Source: Saccharum officinarum
Taxonomy: Eukaryota > Streptophyta > Magnoliopsida > Poales > Poaceae
Direction of reading: 5' to 3'
Assembly: GCA_020631735.1 (NCBI GenBank)
Contig: CM036170.1
Location: forward strand, 72,865,737-72,929,736
DNA length: 64,000 nt
Shown here: piece by piece, positions 34,201-45,427 of the stretch
How the letters are laid out: each line of letters starts with the position of its first letter
How positions within the stretch are numbered: position 1 is the stretch's first letter
The notes under the pieces: generated by a model
Told to the model about the DNA's origin: nothing
Database searches by the model: none
The model's input: only the letters and a program-made list of their open reading frames with translations
Program-made: the position numbers and the translations under genes

Positions 34201-36103
34201 ATGAGAAATTTTAGTGTAGCTAAGCGACAAATCTAAAAATATCTGCATTTTGTTTCCCGTTGCTTGTTGCTTATATTACATTGATATCTGAACATAACTC
34301 CTTTGCAAAATGTTTTTGCAGCATATGGATCTTTTAGCATTGCTGAAGTGTTTGCAGATAAGCTTCTTTCAAGGTATGAATATCTGACATTATTGAAGTG
34401 TTTGACATGTTAATTGAAGAACTATTTCTTGTTTTTTGTCATGACCATGAATAGCAATGCCACTATTCATTGAGCATTGGTTGTAACATTTTGTTCTGCA
34501 GCCTTGCATTATTAGACTCCATGTACTCTCGTTATTATCTCTAAGGAAGACCTTCTGGCTAGAATTATTTTTTAGGAAATGATGCACTGAGAGTCTGTTT
34601 CTTTTAAGAAAATCCTTCAGTAACTTGCTACATTTTTATTTTGTTTTTGTGCTTTACATTTGACAAAGTATCATTCTGTTTGCCTTAATGGCATTCTTAT
34701 TTCTGAACATTTGTGTATGCACTTGATTATTTTACTTTACATTTGCCATAAGCAACATGCCATCACATAATGGAAATGGGGTTACCTCCAGTTCAAAAAA
34801 AAAAAAAAAGCAACATGCCTTCTTTTTGTGCTATTCGTTTAGCATCAGTTAAGTGTTTTTAATCCTACCTTAGAAACTATTTGAACATGTGTCTGCTGCT
34901 GTTCTCCAGTGTTCCTCTCTATTATCATGTGAAGTTTGCTATCCTTGTGTGGCTCCAGTTCCCTTCAAACAGTGTAAGTTTCCCTTGCCCCTTCCATCCC
35001 TTCGTCTAAATTTCATATACTGTTCAATTTTACCACTCTGTGATATGGCTTTAGTTCAAATGCATGATATTAGTGACACTTGTTCTTTGAATTGCCCATT
35101 TTCTACTTCCATGAGCTTTGTTGCTCTGCTCTGACCCATAAACCATTCCAGTTCTCTTGTAGTGGGAGTTTATCAAGAACTTTCCATCAGCTTTATATAT
35201 GTTTTCCTTTCTATCACTTATGAAGTACATACTCTTGGCTTATTTTAAACATCGTATCCATGTTTTCTTGTGAGAAGACACATGCTGCCTTTTGGACAAA
35301 AAAGTTTAACTATTATGTTGCTTGCTGTATCTGTATCTTTGATGATTGTTTTGATTGAATTTGTGTTATTTGTTTTCAGGGATCAAAGCATGTATACAAA
35401 AGATACCTGCGTCCATTTTTCCTGAAACATCAAGCAAAGATTGATAGGTTTCTGAATATTCTGTCAAAGGAACTTGTAAGTGTGCTCACTGTGCATCTCA
35501 TAGACATTGTAGTTCATGGATATATACTGATGAAAGTATAATGTACAAAACCAGACGAAGTTTGTGAGCAGCCATGAAGATGAAATTCGTTTTATAGAGA
35601 ACATGGCCATCAGAGGCACTACAACAGGTATACAACTGGGAACACCCTGTATAATACAATGAACTAAAACATCATGCATGCACAGACAATAGACTAACTG
35701 CTCAGGAAAACTAAGTAAAGATAATTTCTAAAGTTGGGTTTAGACCATAAATAATAAAGATCTAGTCACAATTTGGATCTCAATGTGTTAAGATTGATAT
35801 GTTTTGTGGCTCAAATGCTCGCATGGTGTGCTGTTATTGTTGCCTGTGCCCTCAACATGACTTCATATGCACAATCTTCTGCACATAGCATTTCTCATTG
35901 TATCCCCTAAGTCGCAATCGTGCTTTGTGACTTTAGAATACCTAGATTTGAAGGAAAATCAGTTTATGCTGCTTTTGTTTGTGACAGCTAACTACATTGT
36001 AAATGGCCTCGACCAACCTGAAGAAACACAAGCGGTTAATACAATTGAAGGTCCAAATACAACTGTGACGGAAGAAGCTGGTGTGTCAGGAACTGAAACT
36101 TAA
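31246..36103 (+). CDS. HVA22K: HVA22-like protein (TB2/DP1/REEP family), k type, eight exons
   Basis: Exons: 31246-31278, 32752-32810, 33510-33607, 34322-34373, 34910-34973, 35380-35475, 35555-35627 and 35988-36103. All introns are GT..AG and the joined frame is 591 nt, 196 residues plus TAA. The start sits in GAACCATGG. The TB2/DP1 region holds two hydrophobic hairpin segments, GLRLLLAPLSSNIVIRT..CAVGIGLPVYSTF and LLLYWAAYGSFSIAEVFADK..VPLYYHVKFAILVWLQFP, then a basic segment RYLRPFFLKHQAKIDRF. HVA22/REEP proteins sit in the ER membrane and shape tubules; several plant members respond to ABA or stress. The match is best to the k subgroup from family memory. The Glu/Thr-rich tail (exon 8) is longer than in short members. 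Two transposons lie in its introns but splice sites are intact. Confidence 0.94.
31776..32209. mobile_element. MITE in intron 1 of the HVA22-like gene
   Basis: AGCATCTCCAAGAGTTGCC at the left is inverted to GGGAACTCTTGGAGATGCT at the right; further inner copies (TCTCCAAGAGTTCCCAATC) repeat near the ends. The superfamily is uncertain; the ends are like those at 29785. Confidence 0.75.
33899..34183. mobile_element. Tourist-like element in intron 3 of the HVA22-like gene
   Basis: GGATCCTGTTTGGGTG at the left faces CATTCAACCAGGTCC at the right, followed by TTAA. The interior is rich in AAAACTACAA-type sequence with an inner inverted structure. About 285 bp. Confidence 0.6.
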
Positions 36104-36786
36104 GCTGAACTTTCTATCTCTGCTCACGATCTCTGATGCAGCAAATAAGATCTGGTTGGGTATGCTTCAAAATTGTTCGTTGAGGTCACCCAGCTTGTCT
36201 GGATTGTGAATACGACTGTTCCTGAAAGGCTAAATCTAGAGACAATGTTTTAGCTTTAGATATCATATATCCATATAGCAACTAAAACGGGTGTTGGACA
36301 AATTTGTAGCACCAGTTTGTCATTTACAGTGTAGAAATGACCCGGTGTGTTGTCATCTTTCACGTTGGAGCACTTTGAATCCTGTGATGAACAATCTTTT
36401 TAAAGCATGAATTCGTGGTGGTTAGCATGCTTTGGAACATCAACTTGTGCATGCTTGATCGTGTACATCAGTGGTGCATCATAATTCACCCTTCAAATTT
36501 GCTTGAGCTTTTAGCATGCTTTGGAACATCTACTCGTTAGCTTGCGAATCGCTTGGCTGAAAATAAGCGGCTGAAAGTATTGTTGACTGATTTGTTGTGA
36601 AAGAAAAACACTGTTGGCTAGCTGAAGGTAATGGACTACTACATTGCTATAAATAATCGAACATCCATGTTTGCCCTATCTTGGGAAAGGCGGCTGCCCC
36701 GAACATCCGTTTGCCCTTCTCTTGGGAAGGCCCTTTGTTCAGCCAAGCACATCCTGAAGGCCTGAACATGCCGTGTCACTGTCATG
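36104..36786. other. 3' flank of the HVA22-like gene with a MITE fragment
   Basis: The 3' UTR is expected in the first few hundred bases. At 36545-36630 a partial copy of the GGCTGATTTGTTGTGAGAG MITE family is seen (GACTGATTTGTTGTGAAAG). No gene. Confidence 0.5.
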
Positions 36787-36788
36787 TA

Positions 36789-37047
36789 CTCCCTCTGTCT
36801 CTGAAAGGATGGATTGCTAGAATCCGTGTCAGTCAAACCTTTTTAAGTTTGACTAACTTTACAGAAAAGAGCATCAATATCTATGACATAAAATAAGCAT
36901 TTTATAAAAATATATTCTATGATAAATCAAATGATATTAATTTGGTACCATAAATCTTAAAGTTTTTTTTCTAGAAATTTGGTCAAAGTTTAAAAAGTTT
37001 GACTTAAAGACAACTCTAGGAATCCATCCTTTCAGGGACAGAGGGAG
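36789..37047. mobile_element. Stowaway MITE with TA duplication (259 bp)
   Basis: CTCCCTCTGTCTCTGAAAGG at the left and CCTTTCAGGGACAGAGGGAG at the right are near-perfect inverted ends, flanked by TA (36787-36788, 37048-37049). CTCCCTC..GAGGGAG ends with TA duplication define Stowaway (Tc1/mariner). Confidence 0.93.
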
Positions 37048-37380
37048 TACCATACAGAACATGTTGAATCATCTCGCAATTTTCCTACCAATTCAAAAGA
37101 CATATTGCAGTCAATAGCAATTTAGTTAGGAACCTCCAGACATCGTTGTAAGTTGTAACTGTCCGTGAACATTTTTTACCGAAAGACAATTTTTTTTAAT
37201 AAGTATAACTTCAGTAGAACGCTAGTATGAAAGCAGGTTTCTTTAAGAAGAAAACCATTAATTCTTCTGTTTGGTTTTAAGTGAGTCAAACTATTTTAGA
37301 CTGTACTAGGTTATAGAGAAAAGTATTAACATTTACCATATTAAAAAATAAATTACAAATATATATTTTTCATACAGCCG

Positions 37381-38420
37381 TGGCCAGCGTCCGGACATCC
37401 GGACGGAAGCCTACGTCTAGACGCCGGCGCTTGTTGCTCCATTTCACGCGACCCCGCGGTCCCTCTGTGCCTCCCGTTTGGACGGCTGTGCCCCCTCCGC
37501 TTCCCACACCCACGCCGCCATCCCCCTCGACTGTGTCATCTCTGGAGGCCGCGCCACCGTCCCCTAATCGGCTATGCCCCCCTCCGCTTCCCACACCCAC
37601 GCCGCCATCCCCCTCGACTGTGTCATCTCTGGAGGCCGCGCCACAGTCCCCTTTGACTGCGTCGTCCTGGGAGGCTGGGCGCCAGAGCTGCTGGTGACCC
37701 ACGACAGGGCCGTGGCACAAGGGGAAGGTGGTGGCCAGCCACCGGCGTCATGGCAACATGTGCAACACCCCGATCTATTTTTGAAACATCCAAATGAAAC
37801 ATTCGCGGCATACGTCTGAAGACAAATGAAACACTTGAAACATGCATCTGAAACAATTGCAAAAACACCTAAAAATTGAAAAGTCGTTGCAATATATGCA
37901 ACATCCAGATGAAACACTTGTAAACATAAGTCTGAAAACAAACGAAATATTTGGAACACACATTTGCAACAAATGTGTATAGCCATTGCAACATGTGCAA
38001 CATTCCGATCTACTTTTGTAATATCCATATGAAATGTTTACAACATACCTCTGGAACATCTGAAACACTTGAAACATACGTTTGCAACACGTGCTTTCAG
38101 CGTAGTGTCACCTTTGCTGCTTGGACGAATGGAGGCTTGTCGTTGCGGAGCTCGACGCCGGCGCAGAGGTCGGCGACATTGCATGGAGCTCGCCAGTGCG
38201 GCGGCGCGAGCAGCTTGCCGACGGGCGGGGTCACATGAAGCTCCTCCTCTCGCGTGCTTGCTAGAGCATTCGTCATGGAGGCGGTTGTGGTGAGCGAGCA
38301 GCATGGTTGAGGCGGGCACGGCGGGCGCCGAAGAAGAACACAATAAAGAGATTGTTTTTTTCTTGAGGGGCACAGAGGGGAGCGAGTAAGTAAGCTGCGT
38401 CCATCCGTCCGAACGCCCTC
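37381..38420. mobile_element. MULE-like element, relative of 19334-20442
   Basis: GGCCAGCGTCCGGACATCCG at the left and GCGTCCATCCGTCCGAACGCC at the right are loosely inverted. The interior has an array of GAAACACTTGAAACATGC-like units (37757-38098) between two GC-rich blocks. The left block contains a tandem duplication of about 94 bp (CCGCTTCCCACACCCACGCC repeated at 37497 and 37583). No clear target duplication was found, so ends are approximate. Confidence 0.55.
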
Positions 38421-38936
38421 ATGAGAGCACTTAGGCTTACATATGTATCTAGCGATACTAATTTAGTGCAATAAATATATACTTTTTTTACATCAAAATA
38501 AATATATACTTTCAAATAAAAATGTTTAAACTATTAATTTGGTTGGAGGGAATTCGAAAGAATATTCAGACATTAGGAGTATTATTATGTTCGTTTGAAC
38601 TTATCAGCCATGATATAATATTTTTTTTCTTATAACAGAACAGCCACAACCGATTTATCAACCGCAAAAATCATTGGCCGAACAACTTGACATATACCCT
38701 AAAATTATACTTAATTTGGTATTGGTACTCTTATTGTAATAAAAACGACAGGTGTACAAATTCTCTCCTAGTCGAACATTTCCTTTCTTCATAGACGCGT
38801 CACATGTTGCCTCTGTCTATCTCACCTTTTGAAGATAACACAGATTAATTATCAGGTGATACTGTGATATGTGGGGCAGCCTAGCAGAGTTTCCGTGATA
38901 AACCTGCGCCCCGACCGCCGAACCGCCATCGACTAG
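38421..38936. other. Intergenic, AT-rich, with a MITE scrap
   Basis: TTCGTTTGAACTTATCAGCC (38590) and GCCGAACAAC (38686) look like the ends of a decayed small MITE. No gene. Confidence 0.4.
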
Positions 38937-39327
38937 GGACGTGTTCTTTTCTCTAGTTGTAGGGCTAGGCTAGAGACCAAAATAGGAACCAGTGAAGGAA
39001 CTAAAATAGCGTTCGTTTCTACGGATTAGAAGAGACTAAACATCATTAATGCACCCAAACAATGACCAAAGGTACCCTAATCAATGATGCTTATGCTCAC
39101 TCACCCGCGCTGGCCTGCTGGCTGCTCCCGCGCTGAAGCCAGCTGCTCGCGCGCCTACGTCGCTCACTGATGCTCCCGGCCGCGCTGCTGGTCAGGATTT
39201 TAAAATCAACAAATTTCATTTATTCAACCCATTGTTCATACAGTTCAACAATCTCCATTATTACAAATCACTAAACCTACCTCCTAGCATACAAACCATC
39301 GGCTATCTAATCTCGAAACTGATTCAT

Positions 39328-40492
39328 ACTTTGTCATCGCCATGAGCAGTACTAGCTCCATTAGCTTGGCTAGACGATGGTTCTTCGAGTGGATTGTAGT
39401 TTTCATCTTCATCACACCTCTCAAAGTCCATATCCTTTTTATCATTCTCTCTTACTAAATTATGAAGGGCTATACACCGAGAATTATTTTGCTTTGCTTT
39501 GGCATTGAATAACTCGGTAAGTCCAACAAAATCCTCCACTTCATCTTCAAGACTCCAAATGACTGCTCATGACATTTCGAAGTGAAGAATGTGCATAATT
39601 ATAGAGCTCTTTTCTACCTCTTGGGGCGGGTCCTTGTTGATACTCCTGGACATGATACTTTCTACCCTTGTAGGGTGCAAGATAATCCGATCGGTTTGGG
39701 TAACCCGAATCGACAAGATAGAACTTCCCTATACAGTTGCAATTACTTGTAAGCCAAATGCAAAGTAAGAGCATCTAGATGAAACAAGAGATAACAGGAC
39801 AAATCAATACCTTCATGTGGATGTGAAAACCTGTCGCCATACTTGTCGATTGCATCTTTGAATACCCGCATATCATAAACCGATCCAGGCCATCCCGCAA
39901 CAGCAAATGTGAATCTCATATCGAAATCACAAAAGGGCAACACATTCTGACTAGTGTACCCATGTATTTCCATGAGGTACTACTTGATTTGCTGGCACCA
40001 CTACCTTCACATTTGTTCCATCTTGTGCTCCAATGCACTTATCAAAGAAAGGAGCAAACCTAGGGGACTGCAGCCTCTTATGCACAACTCTAAATTCAGG
40101 GTCTTTTGGCCTAATTATATCAGCTGCTAGTTTGCACAAACAAGCCAACACCTTATCAAACTTCCTACTAACTGTGCATAATGAACGTGTGAACCGGATG
40201 TCAGCTTGCCTAACTGATTGTTGAGATGCACACATCCATAAGAACATCCCTAAAGCCTCAACCGATGTCATCTTACATGTTGACTTCAATCCATATGAAC
40301 TCTAAAGCACACTATGAAGCTTATCAAAGCACTCTCTCCTCATTCTAAACATTCTGTAGCATTGTGTCCTATGGTCTAAGGTTCTCGTGACCTATTGGTA
40401 ACCAGATTCTACCGCCACTCTACGTTCAGTTCTGTTCAAGTAAAGCTCATGGTGATACATACCTAAAGTGGAAGCAGCAATGACCATTTGTC
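39328..40492 (-). pseudogene. PIF/Harbinger transposase (DDE_4, HARBI1/ALP1-like), broken
   Basis: Read on the minus strand: YRMFRMRRECFDKL, then KMTSVEALGMFLWM, CIGAQDGTNVKVVVP (first catalytic Asp), FAVAGWPGSVYDMRVFKDA (second Asp) and LVDSGYPNRSDYLAPYKG (end of the core), then an acidic tail ending near 39328. A GT..AG intron fits between HPHEG and KFYLVDS (about 39729-39811). Defects: TAG at 40392-40394, TAG at 40302-40304 and a frame change near 39960. The third catalytic acid was not located with certainty. The N-terminal start lies across the solo LTR at 44605. Confidence 0.88.
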
Positions 40493-40497
40493 GCCTC

Positions 40498-43400
40498 TGT
40501 AATAGAACCGACCAATTATACAAAATTAAGTAAGAAAATCACCCGCCGAAGCAGATAATTTAGCAAACTTAAGCCCGTATAACCCGGTAGTCCGTGAAAC
40601 CATGAATGATTTCAAACCAACCAACATACAAACCAAGATCGTATAAGTTTAGCAGCCACAGTCACATATTACATAAGTTCGCAACGACAGTTGAATACAT
40701 CGGAGTTTAGAACATAAGTTATTACAGACCAAATTCAATATAAAGTAGCGGAAGCAAATAATTTCATAAAACACACACACTTTTGATTCAGATAGTGCAA
40801 GTAGGTAGTTATTTTTAGCAAAAGCATCAGGTAAGAAGTACGGAGTGACCACTGCCCTTGGTCCTAGTTGTCACCCATTACCGGATACAGGCAGTTGATG
40901 CAATAGCTGTAGTACATCTGACCATCTGCAACAACAATAGGAACAACGCCCTGAGTACGAGAAAGTACTTAGCTAGACTTACCCGTCTTAAACCAAAATA
41001 AAGTGACACCAAGGAGTATGTAAGGCTTTCTTTTAGTGGACTAGCTGACTCATTTGCGAAAAACATAAGCTAACATGACTAAACCATTTTAAGTAATTTG
41101 CATCATGTTTATTATAACTTATCCATCTAGGTAAGCACGTATGCTATAGCAATCACTTGATTAACCCATAACATCCAGTTACCACTTGGATTTAGCATTT
41201 CCAACATCATCCATATAACCATTAGTGTTCCATCATTATTATTACGATGCCGTAACTCAAGTCAAGTGCTCACTATCGAGGAGCGATGACGATTCAAATT
41301 GATTCCTAACCAGCTAGTGATTTATTCCTCGCACAAACCACACTCACCGATCAAGTGAGTTACAGATCACCAATGACACTTTTCAGGTAAATATCGCGGG
41401 GTAACAATCATGGACCGCACTACCTAGAGACCGCCCGACTGCCAGGACGCACCTTGGGCTCACTCTTTGCGTCCCCGTCTTACCCCCTTCGGCACCAGTC
41501 TGCCAATTCGAGTTTATTCCGTCCCGAAAAGTGTCACTAGCTTTGCGGTCGAAAGGTACTTTATTCGGCCAGCTAAATGTGAGGCATGCGTTCAATATGA
41601 CAAGAGGGACAAGCAACGATCGGTCCTTAACCGACACAGACGAAAAAATAATAGCACCCCAGAACCCTGTCTGGTTGCCTCCAACTTTTTCGTCTCGTCT
41701 TCAATTACCCATCAACACATGGTTATTTTCAAGATATCATCCATTCTATAGCTAAAGCATTCTAGTAACCACCTATAATTGCCATTAACCGAAAATCACC
41801 GATCACTACCGGTCTAAGCAGGGCTAAGCATTTATTAGATCCTAAACTTACAGGGTAAGAATGTAATAAAGTAGGCAAGGATAGTAATAAATGCATCAAC
41901 AATTTCACTCAACTCCTATAACTTAATGCAACAATATATAAACTCATATATATAGATAAGGAATTGCTTTTTGTAAAGTAGGAGACTTAGAATGCTTAGG
42001 GCTTGCCTCATTCGAAGGAACTGGGTTGGTGGTCCACACACTCAGGTAGATCCTCTTCTTGCTCGTCTACCTCGGACACCTCCTATGCCTGAGTTTCTTG
42101 TGGATCGGACCCAGTCTGATCCTCTTGCACTGCTACTAGCGCTTCCTCCTACGATCCTGTATGATGCAAGTGTATAAGCGAATATGCAAACGGTGCATCA
42201 GATGCGATGGCATGCGAGGATCACGATGACATGATGTGCAGATGAACACATTAATACTTTATTGGATGGCATAAAGGTAGAAGTATTCTACAAGGTAGTC
42301 AACATCATCCAAGATCAATTATTACGAAACATGTCATCTATTGCATTCTCTTCTACAAATCCCTGCTACTTCTCTGCTACTACTATATAACCCTAACACC
42401 AGTGCTACTACACTTTATTAATCATAACTACACTACAAGACAAGTAACATTAGTAAGTAATTTGATGCTTCAAAATACACCAAAGCTTCATAATTAAACT
42501 AAATCTACATAAAGAATATTACTTTATTTCTATTTAATCTAGGGCTACAACAACAAAATGTATTTTTGGTACATATAAAAATCTACAAAAATTACATTAG
42601 CATAGTCCTACTCTAAGTAGCCTACCATAAAAGTTTCATAGAATTTGGATAGGTAAAACAACCTACAAAAAAATAACAAGCTATGGCATAAAAATGAGCA
42701 TGAAAATACTTTGTACTCTGAAAAGTCTCAAACAATAGATTTAGTATTTTTTTATGATCTACACAGTAAACAAACACTATACAAAATCTATCACAGGCAT
42801 GTTTTATACATTTTTCTCTCTCTAGCAAAAATAACAAAAATCAGCAAATAAAGACACTTGAACTACACATAAAAAATTTTCTACAGAACATGCATGACAT
42901 ATATTTTTCATACAAAGTGCATCATATAAGAAGAATAACAAACTTAGAATCATATTTTTCTGAGCTTCCTGTGATTTATTATACATTTTCTAAGAAAACA
43001 GCAATTAGAAGAATTAAATAAAACCCTACACAAAAGTATCACAAATTTAACATACAATATTTTTATACTGTATATCTACTCCTAAGAAGTCTACCAAAAT
43101 TGGTTTCATCATTTTTGGAGCAATATTTTTTGAGTTATAAATTTTCAAAGCATTTATAGAATTTCTAGAAATCAATTTCAAAAACCCTTTTAAAATCAGC
43201 CGTGGAAACATGATAAGTGCACCCCACTAATGCGCCCTAGCTTCACGCAGAGGGATAGACAGGCAGGGCCCGTGGGTCAACCGGCCCCACCGGCCAGCCA
43301 GACCCGAGGCGACCTCGCCGTTGACCAACAACTCGCCACTGACGAGGCTGGCGGCCAAACGGTCACCACCTACACGCTCTATGCGATGACCCGCACTCAG

Positions 43401-44604
43401 TGGGCTAGATAACAGAGCCATTGGCTCACCAACGCGAGCTCGTCGGTGGCCATGGCGGGCAGTGGCGCGGGCATGGCGGCAGAGGTGCCCTTTTTGGCTA
43501 TGGCAAGGTGAGTAGAGGTGCGCAGCGGCTTCGCGGTATGAAGGCAGACACAAGAGGGGAAAAAGGGAAGGAAAAAGGGGAGTGGAGGAGCTCCGGCCAC
43601 GCGCGGTCGTGAACGGCAACCATGGCGCCATGGCGGAGGAGGCGCTCAATTGAGCCTTACCCTACTAAAAATAGTGGCGATGGTGCGAGCACGCGAAAGA
43701 GGAAGGCGAGGCGGAGCTACGCGCAAGGTGAATCGAAAAATGGTGGCGTGGTGGAGGAGTACGATGCCGGCGGGTGACACGGTGGTGCGCGATGGCAGAG
43801 GCGAGGGCGTGCTCGGGCTCTGCTGCTACGGCTTGGTAGGAGGAAATGAGAGGGAGCAGGGTGGAGCGGACGCGCTCGCGGTAGTGAAGGCGAGCGTGGA
43901 GGGGCGCGGGGGCCACTGGACCGCCAGGTGCTCATCGGCACCGGCGCATGGCGGTCACGGGGCGCGCGGCTCCTGTAGCGGTCGGGCGTGGAGTGTGCGG
44001 CGCGCGGGAGCAGGTGCGGGTGAGCGCGCGAGGCAGGCCAGGCCGGCTTCGGCTAGTGGGCCAGAAAGGAGGGGCGCGGCCCAGTAAGTGAAAAAATTGC
44101 TTTTTCTTTTCTAACTCAATTCCAAAATTTTCCAACAACTTCAAATTTCAAATTTTGAAGTAGAAAATGACATTTTCAAGAATTAACCCCAAAATAAAAG
44201 TTGTTCAAAATTAAATTCTCTACAACATTGCTTTAGGGCACTTTTTGAAATTCCAAATAGATCTTGAAATGTAGATTCAAAGCCTATTTTAACTCAAAAT
44301 TTCATTTTTCTAGAATATTTTTAAAGGCAAATTTTGAGGAAATTTTGAATACCAAACTTGCTCCAAAACTTATGCTAAATATTCCTAAATGATTTGCAGT
44401 TATAACCAAACATGTTTTATTGGCCTAGCAAGCATAATCAGGGCAAAATTAAAACAAGCACATGCAACATTCATGTTTCAAAGTGGTGTATCACATGTTT
44501 TAACTCAATGTTATACTTATATTACATGTGATTATGAATGCAAGATGATACTCATGCTCAGGATTTGCAATGCTAATGCAATGCTTAACACCTAGGGTGT
44601 TACA
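40498..44604 (-). mobile_element. Solo LTR, 4107 bp, of a long-LTR retrotransposon
   Basis: On the minus strand it starts TGTAACACCCTAGG (44604) and ends TTCTATTACA (40498). It is flanked by GCCTC at 40493-40497 and 44605-44609. The transposase reading frame joins exactly when it and one GCCTC are taken out. Landmarks in the same order occur in the LTR at 62211: AGAACCGACC, CCCTGAGTAC..ACTTACCCG, ACGATGCCGTA and CGGTCCTTAACCGACACAG. No coding domain is present. TGTAACACC ends and ~4-kb LTRs suggest the Tekay/Del chromovirus group or a non-autonomous relative. Confidence 0.88.
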
Positions 44605-45160
44605 GCCTCCTCTTTTGGGCTCTCACATAGTACTCCACCACTGCATCCTCTTTATCAAAATCAGTTGCAGATGAATCATCACTTGATGCTGAAGATGAAT
44701 CGTCACTGGTTTCGCTGTCCGGTGAACCATCCCCAGCGCCATCAAAATTTCTTGCACTCTGTAGGCCATCCCTGTAATTTCTAGATTTAGTCACAATGAA
44801 ATCAAAATCCATAGTTTGACAAAAAGTTTGACACAAGTTTGATAGAACCGACTTTACCTTCAATTCGATTTCCACCATTTCGGCGTTGCATCAATTGTTC
44901 CATCAGCCTTACGGTCTAACCTTGTGTTCTTCATTAGTTTGTCCCCAAAATGATACATGAGCTTCAAATGATTGAATCGGTTCTTCAATTGTTTTCTAGT
45001 ATGCTTCAGTTTAGTTATCTTTTCAAATTGGCATTTAATTATATTGTAACCTCTAGTTGTCATTGTCCTAGCATTCTAGTTTTCAACGTTCATTTGCTCA
45101 ACGTAGAGTTCACACAAAGTAGTAATGTTTTGATCGGACCCATTGACCTTGTCTTTTAGA
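44605..45160 (-). pseudogene. Myb/SANT-like N-terminal region of the PIF/Harbinger element
   Basis: Minus-strand TTRGYNIIKCQFEKITKLKH, TRKQLKNRFNHLKLMYHFGD and DATPKWWKSN match the Myb_DNA-bind_3 / Myb-SANT-like module of Harbinger-associated proteins. A GT..AG intron (about 44858-44783) leads to a Ser/Asp-rich acidic linker (SSASSDDSSATDFDKEDAV) and then EYYVRAQKRR, which continues into the transposase beyond the solo LTR. An in-frame TAG near 45083 precedes the Myb part. This could be one fused gene or two adjacent ones; the join is in frame. Confidence 0.7.
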
Positions 45161-45345
45161 GGACATCACATATCAAAATAGCTTTCATCCATGAACCAAC
45201 AACATGCAGCATGCAGTTTTCATGTAACAGATACCATAAACACAAAATGGTTTAGTTTTCATCATATACCCATGCTTAAGAATCATCTGCAGATCACCAA
45301 AACACATCTAGCATAAGATTTATAACAAAACTGGGTTTAGGGTAT

Positions 45346-45427
45346 GTGTCGGGTACCATAATTAGGGGGTACCCAAATTAAGGTGGAAAACCACCCCCCC
45401 AAAAAACAAATGATTAATCTACCCCGT
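45346..45427 (+). repeat. Start of a second Tat-type LTR (fragment)
   Basis: TGTCGGGTACCATAATTAGG with GGGTACCC just after matches the start of the LTR at 9750 in kind. It runs only about 82 bp before a different LTR begins at 45428. The rest was not identified. Confidence 0.6.

Larger units (their letters stand above)
38937..45345 (-). mobile_element. PIF/Harbinger-type DNA transposon, interrupted
   Basis: Minus-strand transposase and Myb/SANT-like sequence lie at 39328-40492 and 44605-45160. They are separated only by a solo LTR with its own target duplication, so they belong to one element. A left end is suggested at 38937 (GGGACGTGTTCTTTTCTCTAG). The right end is lost or lies near 45345, where a Tat-type LTR begins. 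Boundaries are approximate. Confidence 0.7.

Noticed and set aside
43650..44087. 145-aa frame in the GC-rich block of the solo LTR
   Set aside because: Low-complexity Gly/Arg/Ala frame inside an LTR with antisense open frames; not supported as a gene.
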